Source: Rhodospirillales bacterium
GTDB taxonomy: Bacteria > Pseudomonadota > Alphaproteobacteria > Rhodospirillales > UBA2165
Direction of reading: 5' to 3'
Length of the DNA: 64,000 nucleotides
Assembly: GCA_022823235.1 (NCBI GenBank)
Contig: JAJDXO010000011.1
Location: 100,434-164,433, forward strand
Under the pieces are notes generated by a model that was given only the letters and a program-made list of their open reading frames with translations, did no database searches and was not told where the DNA came from. Positions 43,801 through 53,003 of this stretch are shown here, in pieces (position 1 is the first letter of the stretch; each line of letters opens with the position of its first letter). Made by a program: the position numbers and the translations under genes.

Positions 43801-44973
43801 TCAACGCTTGGAGATGGGTTTGACTTTACGGACTTTCTTGCCGTTATAAGCGGTGATCGGCCGGATCAGCATGTTGTTGGCGTTCTGCTCCAGATAGTGG
43901 GCCGCCCAGCCGGTGATCCGGGATGCCACGAAGATCGGCGTATACAGGTTGATGGGGAAGCCCATCAGGTAGTAGGCGGGTCCCGACGGGAAATCCAGGT
44001 TGGGGTAGATGTTCTTTTCTCCCACCATGATCCCCTCGAGTATCTCGGAAATTTTGATCCAATTGTCGTCACCCGCATAGTCCGAGAGGTCTTGCAGGCA
44101 GGCGCTCATGATCGGCACCCGGCTGTCTCCCCATCGATAGACCCGATGGCCGAACCCCATGACCAGTTGCTTTTTGGCGAGGCGATTTCTAAGCCAGCGC
44201 TCGGCGCGGCCCGGGGTCTTGATCTCCTCCAGCATCTGCATCACCGCCTCGTTGGCGCCGCCGTGGAGCGGCCCCTTGAGGGCGCCGATGGCGCCGGTCA
44301 CCGCCGAGTAAATGTCGGAACGGGTCGAGGCGATGACCCGGCCGGTAAAGGTCGAGGCATTGAAGCTGTGCTCCGCGTAGCAGGTAAGCGAAATGTCGAA
44401 GGCCCGGACCACCTCCTCCGGCGGCACTTTCCCGAAACACATATGGAAGAAATTCTCCGAAAAGCTCAGATTCGGTTTCGGCCGAATTCTCGGCTTGCCC
44501 TGACGGAACCGGAAGTCGGTGGCGATCATCGTGGGAATTTTGGCCAGCATATTGATTGCCCGGTCCATATCCTTGGCTTCCGGCTCGCCGCCCCACGCTT
44601 CCTCGGTGGTGCCAAGATAGGAGACGGCCGTCCGGATGGTATCCATCGGATGCGCCGTCTTGGGAAACTGCTTGATGACGTTGACATGGCCCCGGGTGAT
44701 GTCCCGGCGTGCACGCTCCTTCCGCTTGAAGGCGGCAAGTTGCGACCGGGTCGGCAATTCGCCCGTCAGCAACAGGTAAGCGACCTCTTCGAACGAGCAC
44801 TTTGCCGCCAGTTCGTGAACCGCGTAGCCCCGATATGTAAGCATCCGCTCTTCCGGAACCACCAGTGAGACGGCGGTCTCGTCCGCAACAACGCCGACGA
44901 GGCCCTTGCGAATATCGGGCGCCGCCTTGACCGCCTTTCTGCCTTTTTTGGATTTCTTTTTTTCCGTTGCCAT
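43801..44973 (-). CDS. prpC: citrate synthase family, probable 2-methylcitrate synthase
   Basis: Condenses propionyl-CoA with oxaloacetate in the methylcitrate cycle. 390 residues from the ATG at 44973, seven bases after AGGAGG. The citrate-synthase residues are visible: CYAEHSFNASTFTGRV, GALKGPLHGGANEAVMQML, MGFGHRVYR, and FPSGPAYYLMGFP. The N terminus is Lys-rich (about 20 residues) and unusual. Sequence alone cannot separate citrate from methylcitrate synthases, but the operon with prpD and prpB decides for the latter. It starts 24 bases after the prpB stop. Confidence 0.88.
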   Translation of the reverse strand: MATEKKKSKKGRKAVKAAPDIRKGLVGVVADETAVSLVVPEERMLTYRGYAVHELAAKCSFEEVAYLLLTGELPTRSQLAAFKRKERARRDITRGHVNVIKQFPKTAHPMDTIRTAVSYLGTTEEAWGGEPEAKDMDRAINMLAKIPTMIATDFRFRQGKPRIRPKPNLSFSENFFHMCFGKVPPEEVVRAFDISLTCYAEHSFNASTFTGRVIASTRSDIYSAVTGAIGALKGPLHGGANEAVMQMLEEIKTPGRAERWLRNRLAKKQLVMGFGHRVYRWGDSRVPIMSACLQDLSDYAGDDNWIKISEILEGIMVGEKNIYPNLDFPSGPAYYLMGFPINLYTPIFVASRITGWAAHYLEQNANNMLIRPITAYNGKKVRKVKPISKR

Positions 44974-44997
44974 GATCAATCCTCCTAGCCGCCACGC

Positions 44998-45891
44998 TTA
45001 AATCTTGAAGTTGAAAATGTCCTCGTCGAACGAGGCATAATCTTCGTAGTGCAATATCTCGTAGAGCCGTTTGCGGGTTTGCATGTCCGACACGACTCCT
45101 GCCTGGGTTCCGTCCTCGGCCATGCGCCGGTAGCCGTCCTCGACCGCCTTCATCGCCAGCCGCAGCGAGGTAACCGGATAAATCGCCATGTCGTAGCCGA
45201 GGTCGGTCAGCTGCTCGACCGTGAGGTAGGGCGTCTTGCCGAATTCCGTGAGGTTGGCGAGCAGGGGCACCTCGATGGCCTTGCGGAACGCCTCGAACTC
45301 CGCCTCGGTATGAAGCGCCTCCGGGAAGATCGCCTCGGCGCCGGCATCGACGTAGGCCTTGGCGCGTTCGACCGCCGCATCGAATCCTTCCGCCTCCTTG
45401 GCGTCCGTCCGCGCCATGATCAAAAAATTCTCGTCCCGTTTGGCCGCCGCCGCGGCGCGGAGCTTCCGGGTCATGGTGTCCGTATCGACCAGCACCTTGT
45501 TGTCCAGGTGTCCGCAGCGCTTGGGCAATATCTGGTCCTCCAGATGACACCCGGCGAGACCCGCATCCTCCAATTCCCGGATTGTCCGGGCCGCGTTCAT
45601 GGCTTCGCCGAAGCCGGTATCGACATCGATCAGTGCCGGCAGATCGGTAACGCGGGCGATCTGGTGGCCGCGGCCGATGACCTCGGGCAGGGTGGTGAGG
45701 CCGATGTCCGGGAGCGCCAATTCGGCGGACAAGGCGGCGCCGGAGACGTAGATCCCGTCGAAACCCAATTCCTCGACAATTCGAGCGACGATCGGCGCGT
45801 GCGCGCCCGGCATGCGCAACAGTTCGCCGCCGCCCAGACGCTTTCGGAATTCGGCCCGCTTTTGGCCGGCGGTTTTCTCTGTAAACAGCAT
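44998..45891 (-). CDS. prpB: 2-methylisocitrate lyase
   Basis: Splits methylisocitrate to pyruvate and succinate. 297 residues of the isocitrate-lyase/PEP-mutase family: FDGIYVSGAALSAELALPDIG, ALIDVDTGFGEAMNAARTI with metal-binding Asp, and the active-site loop DQILPKRCGHLDNK with KRCGH. The ATG overlaps the prpD stop by one base (TGATG), so the pair is translationally coupled. Confidence 0.94.
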   Translation of the reverse strand: MLFTEKTAGQKRAEFRKRLGGGELLRMPGAHAPIVARIVEELGFDGIYVSGAALSAELALPDIGLTTLPEVIGRGHQIARVTDLPALIDVDTGFGEAMNAARTIRELEDAGLAGCHLEDQILPKRCGHLDNKVLVDTDTMTRKLRAAAAAKRDENFLIMARTDAKEAEGFDAAVERAKAYVDAGAEAIFPEALHTEAEFEAFRKAIEVPLLANLTEFGKTPYLTVEQLTDLGYDMAIYPVTSLRLAMKAVEDGYRRMAEDGTQAGVVSDMQTRKRLYEILHYEDYASFDEDIFNFKI

Positions 45892-47399
45892 CAGAAAATC
45901 CCTTTGTGGCTGTCCCGCGCATCGATCAGCGGGGCGGCATCCAGCGCGACGTTCAGGGCATCGAGGCCGCCCGGGGAAATGTCGGCCAGGCCTTCGGCCG
46001 CGTCGATGAACCGCTGAGCTTCCTGCTCGCTCACCAGTCCCTCCACCAACGTCCTGAACTTGCCGATATAGTCGGCGCGCTCAAACGGATTGGCGCCGGC
46101 CGGGTGGGCATCGGCCACGGCCAACTCATCGACAACGGTCTCGCCGGAGCTCAGCGTTACTTCGAGGCGGCCGCCGAATGCCCGTTGGTTGGGGTCGGGG
46201 TGATGGTAGCGTTCGGTCCAGGCGGCATCCTCGGCGGTCTCGATCTTATGCCAGAGCCGCACCGTGTCCTCCCGCGCCGCGCGCTCCGGGGCATAACTAT
46301 CCACGTGGTGCCATTTGCCGTCCTGCAGGGCGACCGCGAGAATGTACATGATCGAATGATCGAGGGTCTCGCGGCTCGCCTTGGGATCCATCTTCTGGGG
46401 ATCCCCGGCGCCGCTGCCGATGACATAGTGGGTGTGGTGGCTGGTGTGGAGAACGATTTTTTCCACCTCTTCCCAATCGTCGATCTTCGGTCTCACCCGG
46501 AACGCCAGATCGATGAGCGCCTGGGCCTGATACTCGGCGGAATGGGCCTTGGTGTAACTCTCGAGAATGGCGCGTTTGGGCTCGCCCGGCGCCGGAAGCG
46601 GAATGTCGTAGGCCGCGTCGGGTCCATCCAGAATCCATGCGATGACGCTGTCTTCGCCCTCGTAGATGGGGGATGGTGCGCCTTCGCCCCGCATCGCCCG
46701 GTCTACCGCTTCGACAGCCAGCTTGCCCGCGTGGGAGGGTGCAAAGGCTTTCCAGCTGGAAATTTCGCCCTTACGGGATTGCCGGGTCGAAACCGTGACG
46801 TGCAGCGCCTGTTGAACGGCCTGGTAGACGACCTCCGTCCCTAGATTGAGCATGGCGCCCAGGCCGGCTGCTGCGGCTGGCCCGAGATGCGCAATATGGT
46901 CGATCTTGTGGGCATGAAGACAAATGCCCTTTACCAGGTCGATCTGCACCTCGTAGGCCGTCGCGACTCCGCGGATCAGATCGGCGCCCGAGCAGTTCAG
47001 CTGCTGGGCGACCGCCAGGAGCGGCGGGATGTTGTCACCGGGATGGGAGTAGTCGGCGGCCAGGAAGGTGTCGTGGAAATCAAGTTCCCGGACCGCGGTG
47101 CCATTGGCCCACGCGGCCCATTCGGCATGGACCTTGGTCGCAGGCGGGAGACCGAACACCGCTGCACCGCCATTCCGCGGGTGCAGCAGAGCTTGGGCGC
47201 GCGCCGTCGCGACGGGTCCACGGTTGATGGCCGCCATGGCGACGCCGGCATTGTCGATGATGCGGTTGATAATCATCTCGGTCACGTCCGGCTCGACCGC
47301 GACAGGATCGGTGGCGAGCGCCGCGAGCTTCCAGGCCAGTTGATCCTCGCGTGCGAGATGGTGTGCGGATGGATGGACGGTGACCTTGATGTTTTCCAC
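45891..47399 (-). CDS. prpD: 2-methylcitrate dehydratase (MmgE/PrpD family)
   Basis: Dehydrates 2-methylcitrate to cis-methylaconitate. 502 residues. I take the GTG at 47399, nine bases after AGGGGG; a TTG two codons earlier is possible. Family hallmarks: [62 protein letters not shown] and the catalytic-domain [15 protein letters not shown]. First gene of prpD-prpB-prpC. No PrpR-type activator or acnD/prpF is nearby. Confidence 0.93.
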   Translation of the reverse strand: MENIKVTVHPSAHHLAREDQLAWKLAALATDPVAVEPDVTEMIINRIIDNAGVAMAAINRGPVATARAQALLHPRNGGAAVFGLPPATKVHAEWAAWANGTAVRELDFHDTFLAADYSHPGDNIPPLLAVAQQLNCSGADLIRGVATAYEVQIDLVKGICLHAHKIDHIAHLGPAAAAGLGAMLNLGTEVVYQAVQQALHVTVSTRQSRKGEISSWKAFAPSHAGKLAVEAVDRAMRGEGAPSPIYEGEDSVIAWILDGPDAAYDIPLPAPGEPKRAILESYTKAHSAEYQAQALIDLAFRVRPKIDDWEEVEKIVLHTSHHTHYVIGSGAGDPQKMDPKASRETLDHSIMYILAVALQDGKWHHVDSYAPERAAREDTVRLWHKIETAEDAAWTERYHHPDPNQRAFGGRLEVTLSSGETVVDELAVADAHPAGANPFERADYIGKFRTLVEGLVSEQEAQRFIDAAEGLADISPGGLDALNVALDAAPLIDARDSHKGIF

Positions 47400-47568
47400 G
47401 AACAAGAACCCCCTGGTGACTGCCGGTGATCTTAGTCAGCGCGGCGCGGATGTCCATCTTGGACGAATCCGCAAAGGATGTCTGTTCGTCGGGGAGCCAT
47501 TGAAATTCGCCGGCTTCGAAGTCCGGCGCCGGCTCATGGCCGGGCGTCGATGTCTCTCCCGATGCCGG

Positions 47569-48336
47569 TCAATGATTGACCGATCCGCCGTCGACGACAA
47601 CGCATTGGCCGGTCATGAAGTCGCTGTCCGCGGAAGACAGGAAGATCAGCGCGCCGACCAGGTCGTCGGGCGTTTCATCCCGCTTGAATGCGCGCGTGTT
47701 GACCACCATGTCGTGGTTCAGGTCACGCTGCTCGTTGCGATTGGCGATAACGTTCTCGCTCATGGTGAGGCCGGGCGCCAGCGTGTTCACGCAAATGCCG
47801 TCTTCGCCCACTTCGCGGGAAAGGGACCTGGTAAACGCCAAAATCGCGCCCTTCGACGATACGTAGTGCAGCATGTAGGGCGACCCTTTGAACAGCGTGC
47901 CCGACGCGATGTTGATGATCTTGCCGTACTTCTGCTTGCGCATCTGCGGCACGGCCGCCTTTGCGCAAAGAAACGGCCCCTTCACGTTGACGGCCATCAG
48001 GCTGTCCCACTGTTCCGCCGAAATGTCTTCGAAGGGGCCGGGCATGATACTGCCGAAGATGGCGGCATTGGTGACCATGATGTCCACGCGGCCGAATTGG
48101 GCGACCGTTTCGCCGACCATGGCTTGTGTCTCCGCCTCGCTTGTGACGTCGGTCCTCAATGCCAGGACCTCGGCGCTTTGGTAGGCGGACCGGATCTTCT
48201 CCGCCGCGGGCCCGCAGTCATCGATGTCGGTGAGCACGACCTTGGCGCCTTCGCCGGCGAGAGCCGATGCATAGGTTTCGCCGATGCCCTGTGCGGCGCC
48301 GGTGACGATCGCCACCCGGTCGTCGAGACGTCCCAT
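47569..48336 (-). CDS. short-chain dehydrogenase/reductase
   Basis: A 255-residue classical SDR. Cofactor motif TGAAQGIGETYA, structural NAA (MVTNAAIFGS), catalytic Ser in NIASGTLF, YVSSKGAILAF with Tyr and Lys, and a C-terminal SADSDFMTGQCVVVDGGSVNH. NAD preference is suggested by the Asp in LTDIDD after strand 2. It is on the same strand as the methylcitrate genes but 170 bases upstream of them, so linkage to propionate use is uncertain. A good ribosome site (GGGAGGA) precedes the ATG. Confidence 0.88.
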   Translation of the reverse strand: MGRLDDRVAIVTGAAQGIGETYASALAGEGAKVVLTDIDDCGPAAEKIRSAYQSAEVLALRTDVTSEAETQAMVGETVAQFGRVDIMVTNAAIFGSIMPGPFEDISAEQWDSLMAVNVKGPFLCAKAAVPQMRKQKYGKIINIASGTLFKGSPYMLHYVSSKGAILAFTRSLSREVGEDGICVNTLAPGLTMSENVIANRNEQRDLNHDMVVNTRAFKRDETPDDLVGALIFLSSADSDFMTGQCVVVDGGSVNH

Positions 48337-48381
48337 GAGTTCCTCCCTGGTTCCCTTGCCCCTGAATTTACGGGCGGCAGT

Positions 48382-50253
48382 CTAGCCGGTGAGTCCCCGC
48401 TCCAAAACGAGATTCAGCCGGCGCGAAAAAGCCGCCGGATCGGGGATGCTGTCGCCTTCGAGGATTTTCGCCTGATCGAGCAGCAGCCGGGCGGTCTCGT
48501 CCAGGATTTCGCCGTCCGCCGGTTGATCGACGAGCCCGGTGAGCTTCCTGATCAGCGGGTGGCCCGGATTGAGTTCAAGAATTCGCGCGGCGCTCGGAAC
48601 GTTCATGTGCCCCTGCTGGCGGAGCATGCGCTCGAGATGCAGGTCCATATCGCCGTCGGCCGCCACGAGGCAGACGGCGCTGTCGGTGAGCCGCTCGGAG
48701 ACCCGCACGTCCTTTACGTCCTCGCCGAGGGTCTGCTTGAAGTTCAGCACAAGCTTGGCCATTTCCGCATCGTCGGCCTTGTCCGCATCCGGCGCGGCCT
48801 CGCTGTCCGCCGTCTTGAATTTGGTCAGATCGATTCCGCCGCTGGTCACCGACTTGAGCGGCTTGTCGTCATACTTACCCACCGCCGGCACCCAGAATTC
48901 GTCGATCGGATCGGACAGCAGCAGGACCTCCACGCCCCGGGACTTGAACCCCTCGATCTGCGGGCTGGCGGCCAACGCCGCCGGGTCGTCGCCGCTGATA
49001 TAGTAAATCTCATCCTGCCCTTCGGGCATGCGGGCAACGTAGTCCGCCAGACTGACGAGTTCGGTGCCGTTGGTGGACCGGAAACGCGCCAGCTCCAGGA
49101 TGGGTTCGTGGGCCGTATGGTCCTCGTAGAGCCCTTCCTTGAGGACGGCGCCGAAATTGTCCCAGAACACGGCGTACTCCTCCGGGGCCTTTGCGGCCTT
49201 CTTCTTGAGTTCGGCAAAGATCTTCTTGACCAGGGCGCCGCGGATTTTCGTCACCAGCACATTGTGTTGAAGCATTTCCCGGCTGACGTTCAGCGGCAGG
49301 TCCTCGGAATCGACGATGCCGCGGACGAAGCGGAGATAGCTCGGCATCAGGTCTTCGCACTCGTCGGTGATGTAGACCCGTTTGACGTAGAGTTTCACCC
49401 GATGGCGGCGGTCGGGGTGCATCAGGTCGAATGGCCGGCTTGACGGCACGAACAACAGGGCCGTGTACTCGATCTTGCCTTCGGCCCGGGTGTGCAGGGT
49501 CAGCCACGGGTCATCGAAGACGTGACCGACATGGTGATAAAACTCCTGATACTGCTCGACGGTGATGTCGCTCTTCGGCCGGGTCCACAACGCGGAACCG
49601 GTATTGATCTGGCTCTCCTGGTCCTTGGTGACGAAACTGATCGGAATGGCGATGTGGTCGGCATAGCTTTTGACGATGTGCCGAATGCGTTCTTCCTCCA
49701 GAAATTCGCTTTCGCCCTTGGCTAGGTGCACGGTCACCGAGGTTCCCGGTGTGTCCCGCCCGGCCTCCTCGATCAAGAACTCGCCGCCGCCTTCCGAACT
49801 CCACCGCCACGCCTGATCCTCGCCGGCTTTGCGGCTCACCACGTCAACCTTCTTGGCCACCGCAAAGGAGGCATAGAAGCCGACACCGAATTGCCCGATG
49901 AGCGCGGCATCCTCCTTCTCATCACCGGTCAGGCTCTCCAGGAACTGCGTGGTGCCGGACCGGGCGATGGTGCCGAGATTCTCGATCAGGTCATCGTGAC
50001 TCATGCCGATGCCGTTATCGGCGACGGTGACGGACCGTTTTTTCTTGTCGACCGAAATTTCGATGCCGAAACCGGACCCGCCGGGCAACAGGCCGGGATT
50101 GGTCAGCGACAAATATCGCAGCTTGTCGCAAGCATCCGAGGCATTCGAAATCAGCTCACGCAGGAATATCTCCTTGTTGGAGTACAAGGAGTTCACAACG
50201 ATATCCAGGACCTTCCCGACCTCGGCCTGAAACCGGAGTTTTTCTTCGCTCAT
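48382..50253 (-). CDS. htpG: molecular chaperone HtpG (Hsp90)
   Basis: Cytoplasmic ATP-dependent chaperone of 623 residues, start at the ATG 50253 (a GTG three codons upstream is possible). N-terminal GHKL ATPase: FLRELISNASDACDKLRYLSL, VADNGIGMSHDDLIENLG and IGQFGVGFYASF. The middle domain includes LPLNVSREMLQHN, and the C-terminal dimer domain ends ARLLLDQAKILEGD. A possible heat-shock-type promoter lies 55-80 bases upstream. Confidence 0.97.
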   Translation of the reverse strand: MSEEKLRFQAEVGKVLDIVVNSLYSNKEIFLRELISNASDACDKLRYLSLTNPGLLPGGSGFGIEISVDKKKRSVTVADNGIGMSHDDLIENLGTIARSGTTQFLESLTGDEKEDAALIGQFGVGFYASFAVAKKVDVVSRKAGEDQAWRWSSEGGGEFLIEEAGRDTPGTSVTVHLAKGESEFLEEERIRHIVKSYADHIAIPISFVTKDQESQINTGSALWTRPKSDITVEQYQEFYHHVGHVFDDPWLTLHTRAEGKIEYTALLFVPSSRPFDLMHPDRRHRVKLYVKRVYITDECEDLMPSYLRFVRGIVDSEDLPLNVSREMLQHNVLVTKIRGALVKKIFAELKKKAAKAPEEYAVFWDNFGAVLKEGLYEDHTAHEPILELARFRSTNGTELVSLADYVARMPEGQDEIYYISGDDPAALAASPQIEGFKSRGVEVLLLSDPIDEFWVPAVGKYDDKPLKSVTSGGIDLTKFKTADSEAAPDADKADDAEMAKLVLNFKQTLGEDVKDVRVSERLTDSAVCLVAADGDMDLHLERMLRQQGHMNVPSAARILELNPGHPLIRKLTGLVDQPADGEILDETARLLLDQAKILEGDSIPDPAAFSRRLNLVLERGLTG

Positions 50254-50306
50254 GTGCTTCACCCTTTAGCGCGCCCCACGATGAAGCGGGTTCTCTCAAG
50301 GCCCAT

Positions 50307-50334
50307 ATGTAATCGGCTGCCCGGTTTTGGCAAG
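50307..50334 (-). promoter_or_regulatory. possible sigma-32-like promoter for htpG
   Basis: Minus strand CTTG (50334-50331) followed after 17 bases by ATTACAT (50313-50307). The CTTG element and spacing fit the alphaproteobacterial heat-shock pattern; the -10 is only a partial match. Confidence 0.25.
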
Positions 50335-50546
50335 GGCTGGGGACGGGTGCCGGTGTGCCGCCTGATTTTCGGCCGTCATCAGGGTATGCGTGGCGGTCAC
50401 CGGCTCGGATATCGCGGGTCGACACCGGGAAAGGCCGGTGGTGATTGGCAAACGGAACCATCATCTGTCAAAATGCCGACGCACGTTGGCCGCTGCGGTT
50501 TCCTGGCGGGTGGGCCGATAAACGACAACAAACCAAGGAGCGTTCG

Positions 50547-50909
50547 ATGCAGATACCGGTCCAAATTTCATTCAGGGATATCGATCATTCCGACGCCATC
50601 GAAGCGCGCATCCGGGAGAAGGTGGAGAAGCTCGAACAATATTACGACCGTATCACCAGCTGCCGCGTGGTGGTCGAGGCGCCCCATCGGCATCAGCAAA
50701 AGGGCAAGCTCTACAACGTCCGGGTAGACCTGAGCGTTCCCGGCGAAGAGATCATCGTCGATCACGATAAACTCAACGACCCGGCGCACGAGGATGTCTA
50801 TGTGGCGATCCGGGATTCCTTCGAAGCGGCGCGACGGCAACTGAAGAAGCATGTTCGGAAAGTTCGCGACAACCATCTCAGGGAAGAACGGGCGGCGAGC
50901 CGCCGGTAA
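50547..50909 (+). CDS. hpf: ribosome hibernation promoting factor, short form
   Basis: A 120-residue HPF/RaiA protein that binds the 30S decoding region in resting cells. The start follows AAGGAG by six bases. The beta-alpha-beta-beta-beta-alpha fold is visible (MQIPVQISFRDIDHSDAIEARI, LYNVRVDLSVPGEEIIV, VYVAIRDSFEAARRQLKKHVRK). It lacks the C-terminal dimerisation domain of the long HPF found in many alphaproteobacteria, so another long form may exist elsewhere. Its last 59 bases overlap the start of pcm. Confidence 0.92.
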   Translation: MQIPVQISFRDIDHSDAIEARIREKVEKLEQYYDRITSCRVVVEAPHRHQQKGKLYNVRVDLSVPGEEIIVDHDKLNDPAHEDVYVAIRDSFEAARRQLKKHVRKVRDNHLREERAASRR

Positions 50910-51585
50910 GCCGCCGGGCGACGATTCCCCGGTCTCGGCAGCCCGGGACAATTTGCTCAAGGAAATCGAGCGCGATGCCCGGGAGACGGCAGGCCTGACC
51001 GGCCGGCGTTCATTCGCACCGCGGGTGATGGAGGCCCTGGCCGGCGTGCCTCGGCACGAGTTCGTCCGGCCAAGTGACCGGGACAACGCCTATCTGAACC
51101 GGGCGCGGCCCATCGGCGACGGGCAAACCATTTCCCAACCGCTGATCGTCGCACTGATGACCGATCTTCTTGATCTCGAACCGGATCACCGGGTTCTGGA
51201 GATCGGAACCGGGTCCGGGTACCAGACCGCGGTGCTGAGTTTGCTGGCGGGCGAGGTCTACACCGTTGAAACCATTTCCCGCCTTTCCGGGACCGCCAAG
51301 GACCGGTTGAACCGGCTGGGCTATGAACGGATACGGTTCAATGTCGGTGACGGCCACTTCGGCTGGCCGGAGAATGCACCGTTCGATGCCGTCATCGTCA
51401 CCGCCGCCGCCGAGGAAATCCCCGAGGCCCTCGTCACGCAATTGAAACCGGGTGGCCGGATGATGATCCCGGTGGGCCCGCCGGCGGGTTCCCAATCGCT
51501 GATACTTGCGACCCGGAACCGGTCCGGCGCCATCGACCAGAGGACGGTCCTGCCCGTCGCCTTCGTGCCTTTGGTCAGGGGGTGA
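50851..51585 (+). CDS. pcm: protein-L-isoaspartate O-methyltransferase
   Basis: Repairs isoaspartyl residues using S-adenosylmethionine. Up to 244 residues. The catalytic core starts about residue 36: GVPRHEFVRPSDRDNAYLNRARPIGDGQTISQPLIVALMTDLL, then the SAM motif VLEIGTGSGYQTAVLSLL, FDAVIVTAAAEEIPEAL and GGRMMIPVGP. The ATG at 50851 lies inside hpf in another frame; the first 30 residues are not conserved and a later TTG near 50953 is an alternative start, so the true overlap with hpf is uncertain. It is followed closely by the TTC38-like gene. Confidence 0.92.
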   Translation: MFGKFATTISGKNGRRAAGKPPGDDSPVSAARDNLLKEIERDARETAGLTGRRSFAPRVMEALAGVPRHEFVRPSDRDNAYLNRARPIGDGQTISQPLIVALMTDLLDLEPDHRVLEIGTGSGYQTAVLSLLAGEVYTVETISRLSGTAKDRLNRLGYERIRFNVGDGHFGWPENAPFDAVIVTAAAEEIPEALVTQLKPGGRMMIPVGPPAGSQSLILATRNRSGAIDQRTVLPVAFVPLVRG

Positions 51586-51641
51586 AGCCGGCCCGGCCCG
51601 GTGATATGCTGGTCCCGGCCGGGGCAGAGGGAGGGCAGGTG

Positions 51642-52985
51642 ATGGCGACGGACGAGCGCGGACTACATCTCAGTACCGACAGTGCCGACGCGGCCGACGC
51701 CTTCAATGCGGCCATACGCAGCTTCTTCGCTTGGCGCCGCGACGTCATGCAGCATCTCGGCGCGGCGTTGGAAACCGATCCGGGATTCGTCCTCGCCCAC
51801 GCCTTGAGCGGGCTGTTCCTGTGCGGCATGCGCCAGCCCGCGGCCTATCCAATTGCCCGCGAAAGCCTTGCCGCGGCCAAACGGGGCGAAGCCGGTTGCT
51901 CGGACCGGGAACGCGCCTACGTGGCCGCGCTGGAGGCGACGCTGGACGGCGACCTGTTCCGCGCCGTCAACTGTTTCGAGGAGGTTATCGAAAATCACCC
52001 TCTCGACCTGATCGCCATCCGGCTCGGCCAGATGGAGCTGTTCTGGCTGGGCGAGGTGGCGTGGGCGCGCGACATCACCGCCCGGCCGGCGGCCGCATGG
52101 TCCGAGGCGGTGCCCGGCTACTCGGCGTTTCTCGGCGTTCGCTCCTTCGCCCTCGAGGAAACCGGCGATTACGAGGCCGCCGAGCGCCTTGGCCGGCGAT
52201 CCATTGAACTGGACCCCGGCGATTGCCAGGCGGCACACGCGGTGGCCCACGTCCTGGAGATGGAGGGCCGTCTCGACGATGGTGTCGAATGGCTCGACGG
52301 CCTCAAGGACAGCTGGGCGGAGGCCAACCACATCGTCCATCACCTGTGGTGGCACCGCTGCCTGTTCGAAACCGAACGCGGCAATCACGCGGGCGCCCTG
52401 GAAACCTACGACCGGTTCGTCCGCAATCCCGACTCGCCCCTGATCCAGGCCATGTCCAATTTCTTCACCGACATGCAGAACTGCGCGGCGCTGCTGGCGC
52501 GGCTGGAAATGCGGGGCATCGACGTGGGCGGGCGCTGGGAGGCGGTGGCCGACGATTACGAGAGTTGGATCGGCAACCATACGAGCGCGCTGACCTCGCC
52601 GCACTGCGCGCTGGTGTTCGCCGCCACGGGCCGCGATGCGAAGCTCGACGAACTGATGGCGGGCCTCAGGGAGTTCGCCGCCGCCGACCGGGGCGACCTG
52701 GGTCCCCGCTTCGCCGTCGCCGTCATTCCGGCGGCCGAGGCCGCCGTCGCCTACCAGCGGGGCGATTACCAGGGCGTGCTCGACAGCCTGCTGCCGGCGC
52801 GGCGGCTGTTATGGCAGATGGGCGGCAGCCACGCCCAGCGCGACCTGTTCTTCCAGATCATGGCCTATGCCGCGGCGCAGCTGGGCCGCGCCGACCTGCT
52901 GGCGATCCTTCTGGACGACGTGAGGTCCATCGGCTTCGCACAGGTGGACCAACGGGCGAGCTACGCCGACGTCGCCGCCGCTTGA
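51642..52985 (+). CDS. TTC38-like tetratricopeptide repeat protein
   Basis: A 447-residue all-helical repeat protein. I start at the ATG 51642, six bases after GGAGGG; a GTG at 51582 overlapping pcm is possible but lacks a ribosome site. Helical pairs run throughout (DPGFVLAHALSGLFLCGM, DLIAIRLGQMELFWLGE, VAHVLEMEGRLDDGVEWLDGL, NHIVHHLWWHRCLFETERGNHAGALETYDRF, VAYQRGDYQGVLDSLLP). The HHLWWH-type core and overall order resemble TTC38 and StaR-like repeat proteins, found patchily in bacteria and eukaryotes, with no established biochemical function. The gene is markedly more GC-rich than its neighbours, which could mean recent acquisition. Confidence 0.75.
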   Translation: MATDERGLHLSTDSADAADAFNAAIRSFFAWRRDVMQHLGAALETDPGFVLAHALSGLFLCGMRQPAAYPIARESLAAAKRGEAGCSDRERAYVAALEATLDGDLFRAVNCFEEVIENHPLDLIAIRLGQMELFWLGEVAWARDITARPAAAWSEAVPGYSAFLGVRSFALEETGDYEAAERLGRRSIELDPGDCQAAHAVAHVLEMEGRLDDGVEWLDGLKDSWAEANHIVHHLWWHRCLFETERGNHAGALETYDRFVRNPDSPLIQAMSNFFTDMQNCAALLARLEMRGIDVGGRWEAVADDYESWIGNHTSALTSPHCALVFAATGRDAKLDELMAGLREFAAADRGDLGPRFAVAVIPAAEAAVAYQRGDYQGVLDSLLPARRLLWQMGGSHAQRDLFFQIMAYAAAQLGRADLLAILLDDVRSIGFAQVDQRASYADVAAA

Positions 52986-53003
52986 GCGCAACGGTCCCGG
53001 CCG

